From: Candidatus Baldrarchaeota archaeon
GTDB taxonomy: Archaea > Asgardarchaeota > Baldrarchaeia > Baldrarchaeales > DXJG01
Reading direction: 5' to 3'
NCBI GenBank assembly: GCA_019056805.1
Contig: DXJG01000001.1
Coordinates: forward strand, 124,001-188,000
DNA: 64,000 nt
Positions within the stretch are counted from its first letter, which is position 1, and the number at the start of each line of letters is the position of its first letter. The notes beneath the pieces are model-generated. The model was not told where the DNA came from. It did no database searches and saw only the letters and a list, made by a program, of their open reading frames with translations. Below, one piece after another: positions 17,340 through 26,224 of the stretch. Made by a program: the position numbers and the translations under genes.

Positions 17340-18290
17340 ATGCCAAAAGATACTGAAGAGATTATTAATAAAGTAGTGCAGTCAGCACAATTGGCAATGA
17401 TTCTTGAAGTAAGTGCTTATCCAAAACCTGGAAATGTACATAGAACGGCAGACTTTAAAGATACAACATACGAACATTTCTTGGCTTCGGCAATAGCGGT
17501 ATTACCTCAACTGCAAAAAGCAGCTAAAATGGGAGTTAAAGTTGCCCTATCTGAAATATCTCCTTCTCAAGCTGAGATAGGTAACATTATAAAAGAGGGG
17601 GTCATTGAGACAGCAAAATGGCAGAAAGGAGGAAATACAAATTTAGGGGTTCTCATACTTATGATTCCACTGATTATGGCAGAAACATACACACTTACGA
17701 AAAATCAAGAGTTAAAAAAACTTAGAAAAAATATTAAGCTATTTACTGAGGCAACAACACCTACTGACGCAATAAACTTGTACGAAGCCATAAAAATTGC
17801 AAAACCAGGAGGATTAGGAAAAACTAACTACCTAGATGTTACAGATCCAAAATCAACCAAGCAAATTATAAATCAGAAAATATCATTGTATAAAATTTTT
17901 GAAAAGTCAGCAAGCTACGATAAAATAGCCGAGGAATGGATTACAAATTATAAAATAACTTTTGAAATTGGGGCACCGTATTTACAAAGAGTGTATAAAG
18001 AAACTGGTAACACAAATATAGCGATAGTGCATACTTTTCTAAAAATTCTATCTACAATACCAGATACGTTAATTGCTAGGAAAACAAATTTCACTATGGC
18101 CCGAAAAATTTCTGAAAAGGCAAAACAAATTTTAGAACTAGGAGGCTTAACAACTGAAAGAGGAACAAAACTTCTATGGGAGTTCGATAAAGAATTAAGA
18201 AAGGAAGGTAACAAACTTAACCCGGGTACAACAGCGGACTTAACGGCATCAAGTCTCATGATTACAATATTTAACGGCTTCAAACCATAA
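17340..18290 (+). CDS. CitG-like (triphosphoribosyl-dephospho-CoA synthase family) protein
   Basis: A 316-residue all-helical protein. Family features are YPKPGNVHRTADFKDTTYEHF near the N terminus, GGNTNLGVLILM in the middle and KLNPGTTADLTASSLM at the end. CitG makes the citrate-lyase prosthetic group, but no citrate lyase is visible here. CitG-like proteins also occur in H4MPT-using organisms. Its place 12 bp after the ATP-grasp ligase suggests a step in cofactor synthesis, perhaps a ribose-phosphate transfer. GGTGG before the ATG at 17340 supports that start over the GTG at 17331. Confidence 0.75.
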   Translation: MPKDTEEIINKVVQSAQLAMILEVSAYPKPGNVHRTADFKDTTYEHFLASAIAVLPQLQKAAKMGVKVALSEISPSQAEIGNIIKEGVIETAKWQKGGNTNLGVLILMIPLIMAETYTLTKNQELKKLRKNIKLFTEATTPTDAINLYEAIKIAKPGGLGKTNYLDVTDPKSTKQIINQKISLYKIFEKSASYDKIAEEWITNYKITFEIGAPYLQRVYKETGNTNIAIVHTFLKILSTIPDTLIARKTNFTMARKISEKAKQILELGGLTTERGTKLLWEFDKELRKEGNKLNPGTTADLTASSLMITIFNGFKP

Positions 18291-18461
18291 TTATATACTC
18301 GTAAAATTATTGATGATACTATTCAAATTCAAATTTAATAGTTTAAAAATAATTTATTTCAATGTTTTAAAATTATCTTGTTGCTACTAAAAATATAATA
18401 ATGAAAGAAGAATTGATTTGGTAATTGATGGTAATTTAAAATGTAAAGACGGGGGAACATT

Positions 18462-18800
18462 ATGATAGAACATTATAGTTTTGGACGAATAATTGTTAAC
18501 GGTAAGGAGTATACTAGAGATCTCATAATATATCCTGAAAAGATACATCCAAACTGGTGGAGAAAAGAAGGTCATAAATTACACATAGAAGACATAAAAG
18601 AGGTATTAGAGTATAGACCAGAGATACTTATAGTGGGAACAGGGTACTCAGGACTCATGAAGGTACCAAAAGAAGTAAAGGAAAAAATAGAAGAAATAGG
18701 AATAAAATTGATAGTACAAAAAACAAAAGAAGCTTGTGAAACCTACAATCAACTTCACAAAGAACATAAAACAGTAGCAGCCTTACACCTAACATGTTAA
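18462..18800 (+). CDS. Mth938-like domain protein
   Basis: A 112-residue single-domain protein of the Mth938/AAMDC-like fold. It has the typical order FGRIIVNGKEYTRDLIIYP, then HPNWWRKEGHKL, ILIVGTGYSG and the C-terminal AACETYN-like segment (EACETYNQLHKEHKTVAALH). GGGGGA lies before the ATG. The biochemical role of the family is not established. Confidence 0.8.
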   Translation: MIEHYSFGRIIVNGKEYTRDLIIYPEKIHPNWWRKEGHKLHIEDIKEVLEYRPEILIVGTGYSGLMKVPKEVKEKIEEIGIKLIVQKTKEACETYNQLHKEHKTVAALHLTC

Positions 18801-18976
18801 AATATCCTAACGTTATGATGTTCTTCTTCTAGATTTCCGATTTTACTAATCTTCGCTATACATGCTCGTTACTGTCTAGCTTAATTAATGGGTAAAGACG
18901 ATAGATTTGATTATCAATTCTAAAGGAGCGTCCGACATTATAAAGAAAAAGAGCGAACAATGTCAAAAGCCAAGAG

Positions 18977-18991
18977 AAGAATTTAAATAGG
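18977..18991 (+). promoter_or_regulatory. TATA-box region of the PEP synthase gene
   Basis: AAGAATTTAAATAGG combines a purine-rich BRE-like start with a TTTAAATA core. It lies about 55-70 bases before the proposed start codon, which leaves room for a short leader carrying the GGAGG at 19035-19039. Confidence 0.45.
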
Positions 18992-19046
18992 TAAACAAAA
19001 TCAACAATTAAGAGCTTACGATCACTTACCTGACGGAGGCATGCAT

Positions 19047-21482
19047 GTGAAAAATAAACAAGAAGCATTAATTCTATGGTTTGAGGAACTGACAAAAGAA
19101 GATACTTCAATAGTAGGAGGAAAAAACGCAAACTTAGGAGAACTTATGTCAAAAGCAAAGGTACCAGTGCCACCAGGATTTGCTGTAACAGCAGCAGCAT
19201 ATAGAAGATTTTTGGAAGACACAGGGATAGCTAACGAAATCTATCAAATTTTAAAAGAAACAGACATAGATAACCTAGAGCAGTTAGAAAAGGCTTCACA
19301 AAAAATACGTGAACTAATAGAGACAACACCAATGCCAGAATACATTCAAAAAGCAATAATTGATGCTTATAGAGATCTATGTCAAAGAACAGGTCAAGAA
19401 AATGTAAATGTAGCGGTAAGAAGCAGCGCAACAGCAGAAGACCTACCGGGAGCATCCTTTGCAGGACAGCAAGAAACTTTTCTAAATGTGTCAGGTGAAA
19501 AAGAAGTAGTAGAGAAAGTACAGAAATGTTGGAGTTCTCTATTCACTCCAAGAGCAATATCATACCGAGAATCTAAAGGATTTCGCCACGAAGACGTTTT
19601 AATCAGTGTTGCAGTGCAACAAATGGTAGATGCAAAAGCAGCAGGGGTCATGTTTACTCTACATCCAGCAACAGGAGATCTAGATAAAATAATGATAGAA
19701 GCAAATTGGGGCTTAGGAGAATCTGTAGTATCTGGTGCAGTGACACCAGACACATATATAGTAGATAAAAAGACCCTAAAAATACTAGAAAAACACATCG
19801 CAGAAAAAAAGGTGGAGTATATAAGAGATCCTAAAACAGGGAAGACTATACACGCAGAGGTGCCACCAGAAAGAAGAAACATACCTGCATTAACCGATGA
19901 AGAAATTATAGAATTAGCAAAATATGGGGTACAAATAGAAAATCATTATCAACATCCACAAGATATAGAATGGGCTATAGACCGCCATACCGGGAAAATT
20001 TACATTTTACAAGCAAGACCAGAAACAGTATGGTCTTTAAAACAAGTACCTGCAACACCAACAGCAACTCAAGAAGCAACGACAACGGAAAGACAGGTGT
20101 TAGTAAAAGGATTACCTGTATCACCAGGAATAGGTATAGGAAAAGCATTAGTATTCCTCGATGCAAAAGAAGCAATAGAAGCAATGGAAGAAAACGCAGT
20201 CCTAGTAACGAAAATGACAACACCAGACTGGGTTCCAGCGATGAAAAAGGCTTCAGCAATCGTAACAGATGAAGGCGGATATACATGCCATGCAGCAATA
20301 GTATCACGAGAACTAGGAGTACCATGTATCGTAGGAACGGGAAATGGAACCCAGGTACTTAAGGATATTGGAATAGTAACTGTAGATGGAACACATGGAG
20401 TAGTTTACAAAGGAGCAATCAAAGAAGAGGTAGAAAAAGCAGAAGCTGCTGCAGCAGCACCAACAACGGTAGCAGTAGCACAACCAGTAACAGCAACAAA
20501 AATCTATGTAAACATTTCAATTCCAGAAATAGCAGAAAAAGTAGCAAAAGAAACACAAGCAGATGGAGTAGGACTACTTAGAGCAGAACACCTCATGTTA
20601 TCCATTGGCAAACACCCACGAAAGCTTATTGAGGAAGGCGGAGAACAAGAAATGATCGATAAATTTGCAGAGGGCATTAGACAAGTAGCACAAGCCTTCT
20701 ACCCGAAACCAGTAGTCTACAGAGCACTAGACTTTAAACCAGACGAATTTTTAGAGCTTGAAGGTGGCAAAAAATACGAGCTAGAAGCAGGACACGTGGG
20801 ACCAAACCCCATGATAGGTTACAGAGGTTGCTACAGATACATAAAGGAACCAGAAATATTCAGACTAGAACTCCGAGCTATTAAAAAAGTAAGAGACGAG
20901 TATAGACTTAAAAACGTATGGCTTATGATTCCTTTCGTAAGAACACTAGAAGAGTTTGAAGAAGCAAAGAAAATAATGAAGGAAGAAGGATTAGACCCTG
21001 AAAAAGACCCAGATTTTCAATTATGGATAATGGTAGAAGTTCCCAGCACAGTATTCCTCATAGAAGAGTTCTGTAAAGCTGGAATTCAAGGAGTTAGTTT
21101 TGGAACAAACGACTTAACAATGCTTATATTAGGAATAGATAGAAACGACGCAGCAGTTCAAGAGCTTTATGACGAAAGGAACCTAGCAGTTTTACGAGCC
21201 TTAGCATATGTCATTAAGATTTGTAAGAAATACGGTGTAACCACAAGTATATGTGGCCAAGCTCCATCAGTATATCCAGATTATCTAGAGTTTCTAGTAC
21301 GTATGGGAGCTACTAGTATTTCTGTTAACCCTGATGCTGTTATTGAAGCCCGACGTATGGTTGCTATGATTGAACAACGCATTTTAATGGAGAAAGCCAC
21401 TGGTAAATATCGAAAAAGAGTTGGCAAGAACTTTATGGACGAAGTAGAATTCTGGAAACTTGTACCAGAAGACGACGAGTAA
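19047..21482 (+). CDS. ppsA: Phosphoenolpyruvate synthase
   Basis: About 811 residues, normal for PEP synthase, which makes PEP from pyruvate and ATP for gluconeogenesis. The order is an N-terminal ATP-grasp domain (SIVGGKNANLGEL, RSSATAEDLPGASFAGQQ), a phosphohistidine domain with GGYTCHAAIVSRELGVPC (the His is near residue 414), an Ala/Pro/Thr-rich linker, and a C-terminal PEP-binding barrel (GVSFGTNDLTMLILG, SICGQAPS). GGAGG at 19035-19039 gives 7-nt spacing to GTG 19047 but only one base to ATG 19041, so I prefer the GTG. It converts pyruvate formed from C1-derived acetyl-CoA toward sugars. Confidence 0.93.
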   Translation: MKNKQEALILWFEELTKEDTSIVGGKNANLGELMSKAKVPVPPGFAVTAAAYRRFLEDTGIANEIYQILKETDIDNLEQLEKASQKIRELIETTPMPEYIQKAIIDAYRDLCQRTGQENVNVAVRSSATAEDLPGASFAGQQETFLNVSGEKEVVEKVQKCWSSLFTPRAISYRESKGFRHEDVLISVAVQQMVDAKAAGVMFTLHPATGDLDKIMIEANWGLGESVVSGAVTPDTYIVDKKTLKILEKHIAEKKVEYIRDPKTGKTIHAEVPPERRNIPALTDEEIIELAKYGVQIENHYQHPQDIEWAIDRHTGKIYILQARPETVWSLKQVPATPTATQEATTTERQVLVKGLPVSPGIGIGKALVFLDAKEAIEAMEENAVLVTKMTTPDWVPAMKKASAIVTDEGGYTCHAAIVSRELGVPCIVGTGNGTQVLKDIGIVTVDGTHGVVYKGAIKEEVEKAEAAAAAPTTVAVAQPVTATKIYVNISIPEIAEKVAKETQADGVGLLRAEHLMLSIGKHPRKLIEEGGEQEMIDKFAEGIRQVAQAFYPKPVVYRALDFKPDEFLELEGGKKYELEAGHVGPNPMIGYRGCYRYIKEPEIFRLELRAIKKVRDEYRLKNVWLMIPFVRTLEEFEEAKKIMKEEGLDPEKDPDFQLWIMVEVPSTVFLIEEFCKAGIQGVSFGTNDLTMLILGIDRNDAAVQELYDERNLAVLRALAYVIKICKKYGVTTSICGQAPSVYPDYLEFLVRMGATSISVNPDAVIEARRMVAMIEQRILMEKATGKYRKRVGKNFMDEVEFWKLVPEDDE

Positions 21483-21808
21483 AAACACCAAAATCATTTC
21501 TTATTTTACCATCAAAAATTAGCGGTTAGACTAGTTGTTAAATCTATTACTTTTTATTTCTACTTTAAATAGCACAAATTTAAACATGTGTCTAACTGAA
21601 GCCTATACGAATTAATTTTTCCTACTTTTAAAAACTATTAATTACTTAATTTTACAAATCTTGTAGCTGTAAAAGGAGAATACGAGACTATATTGTTTGT
21701 ATGAAGATTTTAGAACGTTTTAAATATAATTCCCAAGGAGGGAAGTTCCGTAATTGATATATTTTTGTGTTGCTTTAAGTTATTTATATCGGGTTGGAGG
21801 TTGTATAA
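21483..21808. other. Intergenic leader region before trpB2
   Basis: About 325 bp without a gene. TATA-like sequences occur at about 21719 (TTTAAATATAA) and 21780. Between them a 5-bp hairpin (TTCCC-AAGGA-GGGAA, about 21732-21746) encloses a Shine-Dalgarno-like AAGGA that has no start codon at suitable distance. The hairpin may be chance. Confidence 0.35.
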
Positions 21809-23131
21809 ATGGGTAATAAGAAGGTTCAAATCGTTTTAAGTCCTGAAGAACTTCCAAGAAAATGGTATAATATTTTGCCTGATCTTCCTGAGCCTCTACC
21901 TAGACCCAAAGATCCTGAAGAAGGGCCTAGTAGAGTAGAGCTACTGCCCAAAATGATGATAAAAAAATGTTTGGAACAAGAATTTTCTGATCAGCGTTGG
22001 ATAGAAATTCCTGATGAAATTTTAGATTTATACATTCAAGCAGGCAGACCTAGACCTCTATACAGAGCTAAAAGGCTTGAAAAAACCTTAAAACTTCCAG
22101 AGAATAAAATTAAACTCTATTATAAGCGTGAAGATCTTTCTCCAACAGGTAGCCATAAGGTTAATACAGCTTTAGCTCAAGTTTTTTATGCTGCTAATGA
22201 AGGATACGATACAGTTTGCACAGAAACTGGCGCCGGACAATGGGGCAGTGCACTGGCCTACGCAGCATCATTAATGAACATGAAATCTGTGGTATTTTGG
22301 GTTCGCTTTGCTTATGAATGGAAACCCGGCAGAAGAACTCTAATGAAGCTTTATGGTGCTGAGGTTTATCCTAGCCCTAGTAATATTACCGAAACTGGAA
22401 GAAAGATACTTGCAAAAAACCCTGAACATCCGGGCAGTCTAGGTATTGCTGTATCCGAAGGTTTAGAATATGCTTTGACTCATGAAAACGCGGTATATTG
22501 TCTTGGAAGTGTTCTGAATCACGTTCTCTTACATCAAACCATCATTGGCCTTGAAACTAGAAAACAATTTGAACTCATAGACGAATATCCTGATGTCATG
22601 ATTAGTTGTTTAGGGGGAGGTAGTAATTTTGGCGGATTTGTGCTTCCTTTTATCGGTGAAGTACTGAGAGGTGAAGCTGAAAAGGACGTAAAATTTATTG
22701 CAGCCCAAACTCAAGCTGCACCAAGCTTAGTTAATGGAGAGTATCGCTACGACTTTGCTGATCATGCTGAAAAAACACCACTACTAAAGATGTATACTCT
22801 AGGGCACAAACGAGAAATGCCTACTGTCTACGCAGAAGGACTACGTTATCATGCTGCCGCGCCCATAATTAGTCTTTTGAGACATAAAGGTATTGTAAAT
22901 GCTATAGCCTACCCCACAGATGAAAAACACGTCTTCGAGAGAGCTAGACTTTTTATTAAATCTGAAGGATTCTTACCCGCACCTGAAAGCGCATATAGTG
23001 TTGCCTGCGCGATCGATGAGGCTTTAAAAGCTAAGGAAAAGGGTGAGGAAAAAGTTATAGCCTTTAATATTAGTGGACATGGATTTGTTGATCTATCATC
23101 ATACCAAAAAATTCTTTTCGAAAAAACTTAG
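21809..23131 (+). CDS. trpB2: Tryptophan synthase beta chain, TrpB2 type
   Basis: A 440-residue PLP enzyme. The longer N terminus and overall length mark it as TrpB2, the alpha-independent form common in archaea, which condenses indole and serine. The PLP lysine lies in SPTGSHKVNTALAQ near residue 115, followed by ETGAGQWGSALAYAAS and the glycine loop SCLGGGSNFGG. GGAGG precedes the ATG. No other trp gene is adjacent. The family also includes serine-deaminating relatives, so a salvage role is possible. Confidence 0.9.
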   Translation: MGNKKVQIVLSPEELPRKWYNILPDLPEPLPRPKDPEEGPSRVELLPKMMIKKCLEQEFSDQRWIEIPDEILDLYIQAGRPRPLYRAKRLEKTLKLPENKIKLYYKREDLSPTGSHKVNTALAQVFYAANEGYDTVCTETGAGQWGSALAYAASLMNMKSVVFWVRFAYEWKPGRRTLMKLYGAEVYPSPSNITETGRKILAKNPEHPGSLGIAVSEGLEYALTHENAVYCLGSVLNHVLLHQTIIGLETRKQFELIDEYPDVMISCLGGGSNFGGFVLPFIGEVLRGEAEKDVKFIAAQTQAAPSLVNGEYRYDFADHAEKTPLLKMYTLGHKREMPTVYAEGLRYHAAAPIISLLRHKGIVNAIAYPTDEKHVFERARLFIKSEGFLPAPESAYSVACAIDEALKAKEKGEEKVIAFNISGHGFVDLSSYQKILFEKT

Positions 23132-23287
23132 AAAAAAAGTAACCGAAAATGCACCACAATAGTTAATTGCATAAAAAATGTACAACAACTATTTTTTAAT
23201 TATTAATTTCAAATTCAACCGGGAAATAAGATTACATAGACTATAGTCAAAAATAAGATATCCCTGACGAAGTTTCTGTTGAGGGCA

Positions 23288-23611
23288 TTATAAAAGTTGC
23301 ACTGAAAGTTGATTCGGAGTTCTTTTTACTATCTCGATCTTTCCTCCAGGAGCTATTATTGTGAGGGAGGTGACATTTTCCCTACCTTGCAGTCTATTTG
23401 GACCATTAAAGGAGATAATATCTACTCCAACGAATCTTAACGGATCTATTTCTCTCATAGTTTCCTTTAATAGTTCCAATTGTTCTTCCGGAGATAATCC
23501 CTCTTCCAATACTATCATTACGTTGTTTCTCACAAGTCTTAGTATCATTTGTATTTTTTCTCTTGTTGTAAGATATTTTGTAGCGTTTTTAGAAATGAAA
23601 TTTATTTCCAT
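23288..23611 (-). CDS. DUF2073 family protein
   Basis: About 107 residues matching the archaeal DUF2073 family, which usually neighbours an Era-like GTPase as it does here. Visible parts are LTTREKIQMILRLVRNN, VLEEGLSPEEQLELLKETM and IIAPGGKIEIVKRTPNQLSV. The ATG at 23611 has better spacing to AAGGGGA than the ATG two codons upstream. The gap to the GTPase gene is about 12 bp, so the two are co-transcribed. The function is unknown. A role in ribosome assembly is an inference from the GTPase partner. Confidence 0.8.
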   Translation of the reverse strand: MEINFISKNATKYLTTREKIQMILRLVRNNVMIVLEEGLSPEEQLELLKETMREIDPLRFVGVDIISFNGPNRLQGRENVTSLTIIAPGGKIEIVKRTPNQLSVQLL

Positions 23612-23623
23612 GACCATTTCCCC

Positions 23624-24232
23624 TTATGCAAGTTTTGCTAAAGTTTCATACAGTTTTTCGATGTTTTGTCCTGTTAATGCCGAAATTGGAATTACTTTAT
23701 GGTTCGGAAAGGTTTCTTTCACTAGATGTGGCCTAGACTCCGCTAGATCTATTTTGTTTGCCACAATAATTATTGGTATACCTTTTGCTTCCAAAGTTCC
23801 GATGAGCATTATATTAATTTGATCATAGGGTACTTTTGTTGAATCTACGACAGCAATTGCTACATCTACCTTGTTTAACCACTTTACAGCTTCTATTACT
23901 CCTTTCGTAGCTTCTTTTGCCCGTTGAATAGCCTCCTCTTCCGTTAAACCATATTTTACAAACTCTCGATAATCTATTTTTGTTGCCAAACCAGGCATAT
24001 CTAACATTGTTATTCGAAGTACTCTACCGTTTATATTTAAATGGAGTTTTTCCACTTTCTCTACGGCCCTAGTTTCATGCGGAATTTCCGAGATGATTCC
24101 TTGTGGCTGAGCGCCACAGTCCTTTGCTATTCTATTTGCTAGTGTAGTTTTTCCGACATTTGGAGCCCCGTAAATACCCAGTGTTAATTCTTTTTCCCTT
24201 TTTCTCCCAAATAACTTAAGAAGCCAACTCAA
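23624..24232 (-). CDS. Era-like small GTPase (archaeal)
   Basis: A 202-residue stand-alone G domain: P-loop GAPNVGKTT at residues 21-29, G3 LDMPG, G4 NKID and G5 SAL. There is no KH domain, unlike bacterial Era. It begins with a short basic segment (WLLKLFGRKREKE) that could touch a membrane or RNA. In archaea this GTPase is conserved with DUF2073 and a zinc-ribbon protein, and all three are found here. A function in ribosome biogenesis or cell-surface processes is not established. Confidence 0.85.
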   Translation of the reverse strand: MSWLLKLFGRKREKELTLGIYGAPNVGKTTLANRIAKDCGAQPQGIISEIPHETRAVEKVEKLHLNINGRVLRITMLDMPGLATKIDYREFVKYGLTEEEAIQRAKEATKGVIEAVKWLNKVDVAIAVVDSTKVPYDQINIMLIGTLEAKGIPIIIVANKIDLAESRPHLVKETFPNHKVIPISALTGQNIEKLYETLAKLA

Positions 24233-24372
24233 TGTTTAAACCCCTAATAACTTTACTGTAACATTCTTTTAAAGTGGGTAAATTCTCCGTAGCTTGCACG
24301 TATTACCCTAGTTTATATGCTAATGAAAATGGTATTTGAGTCGAAGAGTACCGTGTGAATAAGGTGAAAATA

Positions 24373-24741
24373 TTGTCTTTACAAATAAAAATTAAAAAAG
24401 ACTATGTGAAATTATTTTACAAATGCTTGAAATGTGGAACATTGTATAAAACGGTTTTCCAAAAAGCTCCGAAGTATTGTAGAAATTGTGGAGGCACTGA
24501 ATTTCTACTCTTAAAATTCAATGTTCCTAGGTTAATTAAACCGAAAAAAGAGATCAATTATCATACTTCTGATTCAGAAAAAATAGAAACTGTTAAAGAA
24601 AATACTAGAGGGATATTTGAGCTAAATTTTGAAGCTATAGCTAAAGGAGCACCGTTAATTGTTTCTCCTCATCCTGGAGTATATGAAATAAAATTGGATT
24701 ATGAATTGGAAAAGATAAGAGGAAGAAGTTTTAAATATTAA
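24373..24741 (+). CDS. Zinc-ribbon protein of the Era/DUF2073 neighbourhood
   Basis: About 123 residues. Two CxxC pairs (CLKCG and CRNCG) form a zinc ribbon, followed by a variable linker and a conserved C-terminal segment in which a RGIFELNFEAI strand is paired with GVYEIKLDYELE. That architecture matches the archaeal zinc-ribbon protein commonly next to the Era-like GTPase. AAGGTGA gives 6-nt spacing to TTG 24373. Upstream GTG codons at 24355 and 24364 are possible but poorly spaced. It is transcribed away from the GTPase gene here. Confidence 0.7.
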   Translation: MSLQIKIKKDYVKLFYKCLKCGTLYKTVFQKAPKYCRNCGGTEFLLLKFNVPRLIKPKKEINYHTSDSEKIETVKENTRGIFELNFEAIAKGAPLIVSPHPGVYEIKLDYELEKIRGRSFKY

Positions 24742-25225
24742 ACTGCATATATGGATGAAAATCAGTTTTAAACCGGAAAATCAAAGCTTCTGACTATTAT
24801 TAACTAAATTAAATAAGAACATGATATATCTTAATTCTGTCCATTATACAGAGAGAACTAAGTCATCACCGGTCTTCTATAAGAATTTTATATGGTAAGT
24901 AGCTTTTTTGTGAGGTTCTTAAGGAAATAAAGGAGTTTTTGTGAGGGTCAAAAGACATTTTGTGGAGATGTCCTCAGACTCCTATTTTCAGAAAAATCGT
25001 ACTGTTTCGTATTTTTAGTTGATATTTTTTATCTAAAAGACGTTATACAGAATATCTTTCTTTCACTTTCTTTTTTGTGTATCAGCCACAGTATATTGGT
25101 TAATTATGTATGGTATGTAGTTGCTATTTGATATTTCAGTTAGTTCTGAATTTCTTTTATTTTTCATTTTGTTAAACAAAAATTTTATTAAATACTTTTT
25201 CCTTAAAATTATATGGTGCTCCAAA
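24742..25225. other. Intergenic region with a hairpin and a possible tiny ORF
   Basis: About 480 bp. Near 24927-24980 the sequence can fold: AGGAGT pairs with ACTCCT, TGAG with CTCA and GACAT with ATGTC. The same stretch holds a 26-codon frame from the GTG at about 24940 with AAAGGAG before it, so it could be a short coding unit or a structured RNA. The rest is AT-rich with nothing recognised. Confidence 0.35.
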
Positions 25226-26224
25226 ATGAGCACAAATCTGTCTGATGTAGTTCCCATCAAGGATTTTCTTAAAGATGTTTTGAATGCTGTTAAAAATGTG
25301 AGAAGGCGTGTAATCCTACTAATTTTGAAAGAATATGGAGCTTTAAGTTTAGATGAGCTTCAGGAAAAGTTAAGAGATAAAGGATTTTATCATAGTAAAA
25401 GCACAATTGAAACCTGTTATTTGAACCCATTACTTAAGGCTAGGCTCATCGTAAGAAGGGGACGATTATTTGGTTTATCCTCTCTCGGTGAAAAAATCAT
25501 ATGTGAAATTGAGAATTTTGAATGGCCTCCTGAACTTTCTAAAATGAGGAAATGTTACGAAGAACTCTTATTAATTGCTTTAAACAATGGTGCACTTACA
25601 TTTAGAGATATTACATATTTTGTACCTCGTAACGAGGTTTCTAGGGTTGTTGGTAGAATAAAAAGGTTTCTGGTAAGAAGTAAGAATAGAGTTTTTTATT
25701 TTATTGTTTCCCCGAATGTTCACTACGATGTTTCTCCTTCTGAAAGAATAATTCTTGAAATTATTAGGGAAGCTGGAGAAATTTCTACTTCGGAAATTAT
25801 AAGGAAAGCACCTTTCAAGGCTAGAACGGTTTTCAAACGCCTCAAAAGTCTTAAAGAAAAGGGAATTATTGATAGTTTTAAACAACCTTTATTTTATAAC
25901 TTAACTGCCCAAGGAAAAGAAATTTCAAGTTTTTTGTGCAAGATAGTATCAATTATTAGGGAAGAGGAGAGGGCTAAGGAAGATTTAAAGAATATCATTA
26001 TTGAATATCTTTACAATAAAGGGGAACCGGTTTCTGAGATCGAGCTTATTGAAGAATGTTTATCTCCATTTTTTGAAAGCCGTTTTAAGAGATCCATAGA
26101 GCCAGATGAGTTCCAAACGCTTAAAAGAGAGCTCAAAAGAGCCGGAATAATTGTAGGAGATCCATATAACGGCTATCAACTCAATAAAGAGTTGCTCCCC
26201 AAAATTACTTCGGTTCAAAACTAG
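25226..26224 (+). CDS. Multi-winged-helix DNA-binding protein
   Basis: 332 residues from the ATG at 25226, which follows GGTG with 7-nt spacing. The longer frame's upstream 35 codons look like non-coding sequence. Several winged-helix units are visible: one at residues ~20-90 (ALSLDELQEKLRDKGFYHSK), a second around 175-230 (AGEISTSEIIRKAPFKARTV), and a third near the C terminus. No catalytic motif is seen. It converges on and overlaps the ATPase gene by 20 bp, so it may regulate that locus, though this is inference. Confidence 0.7.
   Translation: MSTNLSDVVPIKDFLKDVLNAVKNVRRRVILLILKEYGALSLDELQEKLRDKGFYHSKSTIETCYLNPLLKARLIVRRGRLFGLSSLGEKIICEIENFEWPPELSKMRKCYEELLLIALNNGALTFRDITYFVPRNEVSRVVGRIKRFLVRSKNRVFYFIVSPNVHYDVSPSERIILEIIREAGEISTSEIIRKAPFKARTVFKRLKSLKEKGIIDSFKQPLFYNLTAQGKEISSFLCKIVSIIREEERAKEDLKNIIIEYLYNKGEPVSEIELIEECLSPFFESRFKRSIEPDEFQTLKRELKRAGIIVGDPYNGYQLNKELLPKITSVQN

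Noticed and set aside
21732..21746. Hairpin enclosing AAGGA before trpB2 as a riboswitch
   Set aside because: It is only five base pairs, no start codon is controlled by it, and no known ligand-binding consensus was recognised.
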